Assembly (NCBI GenBank): GCA_002373165.1
Contig: DFJS01000020.1
Location: forward strand, 1-10,126
DNA: 10,126 nucleotides
Reading direction: 5' to 3'
From: Ruminococcus sp. UBA3665
GTDB lineage: Bacteria > Bacillota > Clostridia > Oscillospirales > Ruminococcaceae
Positions 6,062 to 10,126 of this stretch are shown here, piece by piece. Position 1 is the stretch's first letter. Every line of letters starts with the position of its first letter. Below the pieces are notes generated by a model that was not told the origin of the DNA, made no database searches, and saw nothing but the letters and a program-made list of their open reading frames with translations. The position numbers and the translations under genes are program-made.

Positions 6062-8043
6062 GTTTCTTTTTCCTCCATGCGTACCTGCATTCCGGCAGTA
6101 AGCGGCTTTTCAGAAGTCGTCACAATAAAATCAGAGCTGGAAACATCCCCCTGCACGGCACTGTTGACTTCATCATGAGCAATTACGGTCACATCACTGC
6201 GGCTGACATAGTAACGATTTCCGAGAGGTGTGCTCTTGGCCTTGATGACAAGCACAAATTTGCCTTTATTATCTTCCATGATGGCACTTGACGGAACAAC
6301 ACAGTCATAGTTTTCGCTGGAAGTCTGAATGGACAGTGCCAGCAGCTGACCGGGAGTGACATCTTTTCCTGTGATATTGAAGACCAGTGTTTTGTCATCG
6401 TTTCCGGATTTTTGAGAATCCTGCCGGATAGCAGCAAGTGTAGCAGTCATATCGCTGTAATACTGGTTTGTGATTTCGGCAGTCATACCGGCATGGAGTT
6501 TTCTTGCCTGTTCGGCAGTAGCGGAAATCTGAATAGTATAGCCGGAACCTGTCAGGGTAATATCGGCCAGATGATCGCCGTCCATAACAGTATCTCCGGC
6601 AGCAGCATTGACAGTGCTGACGATGCCGTCATTCTTGCTGGTGATGATTTTGGTATCTTTGGCCTGTTTTAATTTTTCGATTTCGTCCTTTTGTTTCTGG
6701 ATGGCATTCTGCTGGCTCTGCAATTCCAGACTGTTGATTTTTTTAGAAAGATCGTCTTCCTGTTTTTGTTTGGTGAGTTTCAGAAGCAAATCCTGTACTG
6801 TGCGTTCCTGCTGGGAAACGGCCTCCTGCAATGTGGAAATATCCGAACCGGCATTTTCTGTTTTTTGATTTTCATAAGCTGTCATCACAGCCTGCGCCTC
6901 ATCGGCACGGGAAGCAGCAGCATTGAGATCAGACTGAATCCTTGCACTGATGCCGGATGCCGCATTTTTATAAACCGCTTGTGCCGTTTCCTGTTCGGCC
7001 TGAGCCTGTCTGACTGCTTCCTGTGCATCGGCGAAAGCCTGTTCCTGTGTACGGATGGATTCCAGAACTTCCTTTGCGGCCTGCACATCTTCCTGCGCAT
7101 AGCGCAGAGCCTGTGCAGCATCTTCCACAGCGCGTTCCATATCGGTCAAAGAATAAGCAGCAGGCATATCGTCCTGTTCAGAATCAGATTCATGTATGGG
7201 CTGATACGATTCCGGAATGCCGTTTTCTTTTGCGAATTCATAGTCTGTTTTAGCGCGGTCATAAGTAATCTGCGCTTTTTCGGCTTCACGTTCGAGGGTG
7301 CGGACGGTCTGTTCCTGTTCGGCAGAAGAAACAGTGATTGTTTTTGCTTCTAATTCAGCCTGAGCGGCTTCCAGCTTTCCGGCCGCGGCATCAGCCTGTG
7401 CCTTGGCATCGAGCAGATCGGCAGTATACTGTGCCGGAATGCCGTCGAGTTCCCCGGCAAGCACGGAAGACAGATAACCGTTAAGAGCTTCGATTTCAGA
7501 AGCGGCATTTTTAGCATCCGTGACAGCCTGCTGATATGCAGCATCGGAAACGGCCTGTGTTTGATTCCGGGCATAATTCAGCCGGTTGATCGCAGTTTGC
7601 AGGTCAGCTCTGGCGTTGGCGATTTCCTGATTTTCCTCTGCATAATCCGGCACAGCTGTCAGAAGAGCTTTCTGATAAGCTAATTCAGCTTCCTGGAGTG
7701 CGCTTTCTGCGGCTTTGATTTCTTCCTGATTATCTTCGGCATCCAGGGCGAATAATTTATCGCCTGTTTTGACCTCGTCCCCGGCCTTGATGTAGACAGC
7801 GGCAACGACGCGTTTTCCTTCGGCGGAGACAGCATAATTCTGGTTTGCGGCCACGTTGCCGGAGCCGCGGATTTTTTCCGTAATCGTGCCATAGCTGGCA
7901 TACTGTGCCGAAACGGTAGGCAGACTGTAATTCAGAATTGTATTGGAGAAAAAAGTAAGCAATAATAAAATCACCAGAAAAATAATTAATATTGTTTTAA
8001 TGCGTTCTCTGCGCTTGGCATTTTTATTCTGTTCTTCCATCAT
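6058..8043 (-). CDS. HlyD/MacA-like membrane fusion (adaptor) protein with a very long coiled coil
   Basis: This protein of about 661 residues has a short basic cytoplasmic tail, one membrane helix (about 17-38), and the split barrel-sandwich (lipoyl-like) fold of membrane fusion proteins. The first half is at about 51-102 (GTITEKIRGSGNVAANQNYA, then IKAGDEVKTGDKLFALD) and the second at about 464-499 (TSKNDGIVSTVNAAAGDTV). Between them lie about 360 residues rich in Ala, Gln and Glu that read as a long helical hairpin. A beta-barrel and a membrane-proximal region (about 501-661) follow. Such adaptors usually link a membrane transporter to outer structures. The start is ambiguous: TTG at 8046, ATG at 8043 and ATG at 8040 are consecutive codons. 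GAAAGGA at 8050-8056 is best spaced for the two ATGs; 8043 was chosen. The gene begins immediately after the MalG-type stop and overlaps the next gene by four bases. Confidence 0.9.
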   Translation of the reverse strand: MMEEQNKNAKRRERIKTILIIFLVILLLLTFFSNTILNYSLPTVSAQYASYGTITEKIRGSGNVAANQNYAVSAEGKRVVAAVYIKAGDEVKTGDKLFALDAEDNQEEIKAAESALQEAELAYQKALLTAVPDYAEENQEIANARADLQTAINRLNYARNQTQAVSDAAYQQAVTDAKNAASEIEALNGYLSSVLAGELDGIPAQYTADLLDAKAQADAAAGKLEAAQAELEAKTITVSSAEQEQTVRTLEREAEKAQITYDRAKTDYEFAKENGIPESYQPIHESDSEQDDMPAAYSLTDMERAVEDAAQALRYAQEDVQAAKEVLESIRTQEQAFADAQEAVRQAQAEQETAQAVYKNAASGISARIQSDLNAAASRADEAQAVMTAYENQKTENAGSDISTLQEAVSQQERTVQDLLLKLTKQKQEDDLSKKINSLELQSQQNAIQKQKDEIEKLKQAKDTKIITSKNDGIVSTVNAAAGDTVMDGDHLADITLTGSGYTIQISATAEQARKLHAGMTAEITNQYYSDMTATLAAIRQDSQKSGNDDKTLVFNITGKDVTPGQLLALSIQTSSENYDCVVPSSAIMEDNKGKFVLVIKAKSTPLGNRYYVSRSDVTVIAHDEVNSAVQGDVSSSDFIVTTSEKPLTAGMQVRMEEKET

Positions 8044-8046
8044 CAA

Positions 8047-8937
8047 TCATCCTTTCACACCGCCGGAATAGGTAATGCCTTCCACGAGATATTCTTCCCC
8101 GTACAGGAATAACAGCAAAGCCGGAATCATATATACCACTGCTACTGCAAAGGCAAGACCGACATCGCCTTTGTTAATCTGTGAAAGAAATACCGAAAGC
8201 GGATATTGTTCTTCATTATTTAATAAAATCAGGGGCTGTTCGACCATATTCCAATAATCGATAAATACCAGCAGTCCGACCGAAAGCATGGCACTCCGGC
8301 ACAGCGGCAAGCAGATATGCCAGAAAATCTGGAACTCCCCTGCCCCATCCAGCCGGGCGGCTTCAAAATATGCTTTGGGAATTCTCCGCATGACTTTTGT
8401 CAGCAGATACACGCTGAACGGCGAGAAAATTCCGGGCAGGACAATCGCCCAGCGGGTGTTCAGAATTCCCAGATATTCCGATACCAGATAATTCGGCACC
8501 AGTGTAACCTGGTACGGCATCAGCATCAGAATAATATAACTGAAAAAGATCACTTCCCGTATTTTCCCCCGGTAGCGTGAAAAGCCGTATGCTGTCACAG
8601 CCGCCAGCAGAACCTGAAATATCGTAATCGGCACAACTAGTATGACAGAATTCCAGAATTTCAATAAATAATCCGGGCTTTTGAACAGGACTGATATATA
8701 TTGCTGAAAGCTGACCATATCCGGAATAAATTTCAGGTTCAGTTCCTGCGAGATATAATTTTTCTTGTCTGCCGTGGCACTTTCAATCATTGCCCCGTAA
8801 TTGGTATTGATTTCTTTTTCCGTCATGAACGAATTGCTGATTGTCAGCACAGTAGGCAGAATAAATAAAATTGCTGCCGCTGCCGAAATCAGAAATAACA
8901 ATCCGGTCAGAAAATGCTGTCTGGTTTTCCGGCTCAT
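8047..8937 (-). CDS. Carbohydrate ABC transporter permease, MalG type
   Basis: This 296-residue membrane protein belongs to the MalG/binding-protein-dependent permease family, which forms half of the import channel for a sugar. The cytoplasmic EAA loop that contacts the ATPase is intact (EAARLDGAGEFQIFWHICLP, about 192-211). The C-terminus SGGVKG matches the usual family ending. About six membrane helices are visible, starting near residue 10. The extracytoplasmic segment between the first two helices (about 36-90) seems longer than in classical MalG, with an insert around TNYGAMIESATADKKNYIS. The ATG overlaps the stop of the MalF-type gene by four bases, a common arrangement for these pairs. 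The substrate cannot be read from sequence; linkage to a xylanase unit makes a plant-polysaccharide oligomer plausible but not shown. Confidence 0.93.
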   Translation of the reverse strand: MSRKTRQHFLTGLLFLISAAAAILFILPTVLTISNSFMTEKEINTNYGAMIESATADKKNYISQELNLKFIPDMVSFQQYISVLFKSPDYLLKFWNSVILVVPITIFQVLLAAVTAYGFSRYRGKIREVIFFSYIILMLMPYQVTLVPNYLVSEYLGILNTRWAIVLPGIFSPFSVYLLTKVMRRIPKAYFEAARLDGAGEFQIFWHICLPLCRSAMLSVGLLVFIDYWNMVEQPLILLNNEEQYPLSVFLSQINKGDVGLAFAVAVVYMIPALLLFLYGEEYLVEGITYSGGVKG

Positions 8938-9800
8938 TCTTCCACATCCTCTCCGTATTTTCGTTCAATCAGATACAGAATCCCTATAATAACAATCATC
9001 ACCAGCGAAAGCAGTACCGCCGCACTGGATAATTTCTGATAATCCAGCGACTTGAACGTATTATTCATAAAATGCTGCAATAAATACATGCTCTCATAGG
9101 GATAATCACCTGTCAGCAGATACACCTCCCGGAACATCTTGAACGAACTGATAATAGAAAGAATTGTGACAAATAAAATCGTCGGGGATAAGTATCTTAA
9201 TTTGATATGCAGAAATTTATAAAATTCCCCTGCGCCTTCCAGTTCGGCGACTTCCAGAATATCTGTCGGAATACCGGCAATTGCTGACATAAATAAGATC
9301 ATATTATATCCCAGTGTCTTCCAAAGGAACATAATTGTCAGCACCATGTAAGACCAGTCAGTTTTCAGCCAGTCCACAGGCTCTGCGCCGAACAGCGCGG
9401 TAATTTGATTCAGCGTTCCGTGATAGTGGAAAATTACCTGCCATACCAGCACCACAGAGGCAATCGGCACCATCAGCGGACACAGAAAACATGACCGGAT
9501 CCAGCTTTTTCCCGGAATTCTGGAATTCAATCCGAAGGCCATTGCCAGCGACAGAACCACAGAAAGCGGCACAGCTGCTGCCGAAAAGATGCCGGTATTT
9601 TTCGCCGCCTGCAAAAAGGCCGCATTTTTGAACAGTTTCAGATAATTTTCTGTTCCGACAAAATTGGCAAATACCGGGTTATCCAGTACAGAATAATAAA
9701 TTACCACACAGAACGGAATCACAAAGAAAATCAGCACACCTGCCAGGCTTGGCATCAGCCAGCTCCAGTTCTGCAATGTCCTGATTAGTTTTTTATGCAA
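8934..9800 (-). CDS. Sugar ABC transporter permease, MalF/UgpA type, with TTG start
   Basis: This 288-residue protein has about six membrane helices and is the partner of the MalG-type permease. Its EAA loop (EVAELEGAGEFYKFLHIKLR, about 183-202) is recognisable but diverged: Val replaces the first Ala, and Arg stands where a Pro is usual. The N-terminus (WSWLMPSLAGVLIFFVIPF) is typical of the UgpA/MalF group. The start is TTG at 9800: an in-frame TAA lies at 9801-9803, AGGAGG ends nine bases upstream of the TTG, and the next in-frame ATG is at residue 16, too far from that site. It is the first gene of the four-gene operon. A binding-protein gene is often found in this position, but here the intergenic region follows directly. 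Confidence 0.92.
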   Translation of the reverse strand: MHKKLIRTLQNWSWLMPSLAGVLIFFVIPFCVVIYYSVLDNPVFANFVGTENYLKLFKNAAFLQAAKNTGIFSAAAVPLSVVLSLAMAFGLNSRIPGKSWIRSCFLCPLMVPIASVVLVWQVIFHYHGTLNQITALFGAEPVDWLKTDWSYMVLTIMFLWKTLGYNMILFMSAIAGIPTDILEVAELEGAGEFYKFLHIKLRYLSPTILFVTILSIISSFKMFREVYLLTGDYPYESMYLLQHFMNNTFKSLDYQKLSSAAVLLSLVMIVIIGILYLIERKYGEDVEE

Positions 9801-9809
9801 TTATATCAC

Positions 9810-9815
9810 CCTCCT
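9810..9815 (-). promoter_or_regulatory. Strong ribosome binding site for the TTG-started permease gene
   Basis: AGGAGG on the minus strand lies nine bases before the TTG at 9800. Because a stop codon sits in frame between them, this site decides the unusual start. Confidence 0.85.
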
Positions 9816-9828
9816 GAAAAATAATTTC

Positions 9829-9855
9829 AACTGTATGATTTATCATAGCACAGTT
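9829..9855. repeat. Imperfect palindrome over the -10 and start site of the transporter operon
   Basis: Inner arms TATGAT (9834-9839) and ATCATA (9842-9847) flank two T residues. Outer arms AACTG (9829-9833) and CAGTT (9851-9855) add five more pairs, interrupted on one side by three unpaired bases. The element covers the -10 box and the predicted start near 9835, where a repressor would block initiation. The operator role is inferred from position only. Confidence 0.5.
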
Positions 9856-9870
9856 AGATTTGTTTGTCAA
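9842..9870 (-). promoter_or_regulatory. Sigma-A-type promoter of the four-gene transporter operon
   Basis: On the minus strand a perfect -35 TTGACA (9870-9865) is followed after 17 bases by TATGAT (9847-9842), with a TGC extension just before the -10. The predicted start is near 9835 and the leader is about 35 bases. No other clear promoter lies within the operon, whose genes overlap or abut. Confidence 0.87.
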
Positions 9871-9874
9871 TAGT

Positions 9875-9902
9875 CTTAATCAAATCTTAAGCGAATCTTA
9901 CA
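9875..9902 (-). promoter_or_regulatory. Three tandem hexamers at 11-base spacing, upstream of the operon -35 box
   Basis: On the minus strand TGTAAG (9902-9897), CTTAAG (9891-9886) and ATTAAG (9880-9875) are separated by exactly five bases each, giving one helical turn between sites. The last ends four bases before the -35 box. Tandem 11-base spacing is characteristic of OmpR/PhoB-family response regulators, and the hexamer resembles the TTTAAG-N5-TTTAAG site described for streptococcal CiaR. Binding by such a regulator is inference. Confidence 0.55.
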
Positions 9903-10006
9903 TTTTTGTGATATTTCTGTCAGAATTCTTTCTATTAAGTAAGACAATTCGGGCGAGCAAAATATGACACTTTTTTGAAAAAATTTTAATTTCAGCAAAA
10001 TATACA
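9903..10006. other. AT-rich intergenic stretch with A-tracts
   Basis: No open frame or RNA gene was recognised here. It contains a T6-G-A6 mirror at 9971-9983 and other A/T runs that may bend DNA or act as an upstream element for the tRNA promoter. CTGACA at 9923-9918 followed after 17 bases by TAAGAT on the minus strand is a weak candidate for a second operon promoter. Confidence 0.5.
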
Positions 10007-10057
10007 AATTTGTCAGGAATATTTCTCTGATTTTTTAAAAAATATTCTTGACAAATT
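10007..10057. repeat. 18-bp inverted repeat overlapping the -35 box of the tRNA-Leu promoter
   Basis: The arms 10007-10024 and 10040-10057 are complementary at 17 of 18 positions; the remaining pair (10016 with 10048) is a G-T wobble. They flank a 15-base spacer containing a T run. The right arm contains the TTGACA -35 element. It lies upstream of the predicted tRNA start, so it is not part of that transcript. Confidence 0.75.
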
Positions 10058-10076
10058 CCGGATTTTATGATATAAT
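10048..10076 (+). promoter_or_regulatory. Consensus promoter of the tRNA-Leu gene
   Basis: A perfect TTGACA (10048-10053), a 17-base spacer and a perfect TATAAT (10071-10076) lie eight bases before the first base of the tRNA. This is typical of strong stable-RNA promoters with almost no leader. Confidence 0.93.
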
Positions 10077-10084
10077 ATACTCAT

Positions 10085-10126
10085 GCCGCCGTGGTGGAAT
10101 TGGCAGACACAAGGGACTTAAAATCC
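10085..10126 (+). tRNA. tRNA-Leu (UAA anticodon), 5' part, cut by the window edge
   Basis: The first 42 bases of a leucine tRNA are visible. The 5' acceptor strand is GCCGCCG, followed by T8 and a D-arm containing GTGGTGGAATTGGCAGACAC. The anticodon loop is CTTAAAA (10117-10123) with anticodon TAA at 10119-10121, and the anticodon stem is AGGGA with TCC visible on the other side before the sequence ends. The long variable arm and the 3' half lie outside the window. Confidence 0.95.

Noticed and set aside
6691..7353. 220-codon plus-strand open frame rich in Phe, Leu and Cys
   Set aside because: It is the antisense of the Ala/Gln/Glu-rich coiled coil of the adaptor gene, a composition that removes stop codons from the opposite strand.
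9895..9923. Second minus-strand promoter (CTGACA, 17 bases, TAAGAT)
   Set aside because: The -10 matches consensus at only four of six positions and overlaps the tandem hexamers; the downstream promoter is far stronger. Kept only as a remark.

Overview
The window looks like a chromosomal segment of a cellulosome-forming anaerobic Firmicute of the Ruminococcus type. The main evidence is a secreted multidomain GH10 xylanase ending in a type I dockerin, together with Gram-positive-style consensus promoters, strong Shine-Dalgarno sites and moderate GC content. The species cannot be fixed from sequence alone; R. flavefaciens-like organisms fit best by inference.

Layout. The 3' end of pnp (polynucleotide phosphorylase, + strand) enters from the left and stops at 656. 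A perfect 12-bp hairpin terminator follows, shared with the convergent minus-strand genes. On the minus strand, the dockerin xylanase (4888 down to 1559) has its own consensus promoter and is followed, with a one-base stop/start overlap, by an EamA/DMT-family membrane transporter (1559 down to 681). An intrinsic terminator at 4976-5012 separates this unit from a second minus-strand operon of four tightly packed genes (9800 down to 5027). In order of transcription these are a MalF-type sugar ABC permease, a MalG-type sugar ABC permease, a HlyD/MacA-like membrane fusion protein with a very long coiled coil, and a small two-membrane-segment protein with a MacB-type extracytoplasmic domain. The operon contains neither an ATPase nor a solute-binding protein. 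The right end is an AT-rich intergenic region with two divergent consensus promoters and several repeats. It leads rightward into a tRNA-Leu(UAA) gene that is cut by the window edge.

How the parts may work together. The xylanase would be exported and docked onto a scaffoldin to cut xylan. The MalFG pair would be the membrane channel of a carbohydrate importer that borrows its ATPase and binding protein from elsewhere. The most unusual feature is that this importer pair is co-transcribed, with overlapping or abutting genes, with two proteins of the kind normally found in MacAB-like export systems. The promoter of that operon carries three 11-bp-spaced xTTAAG-like repeats and a palindrome over the -10 element, which suggests dedicated control.
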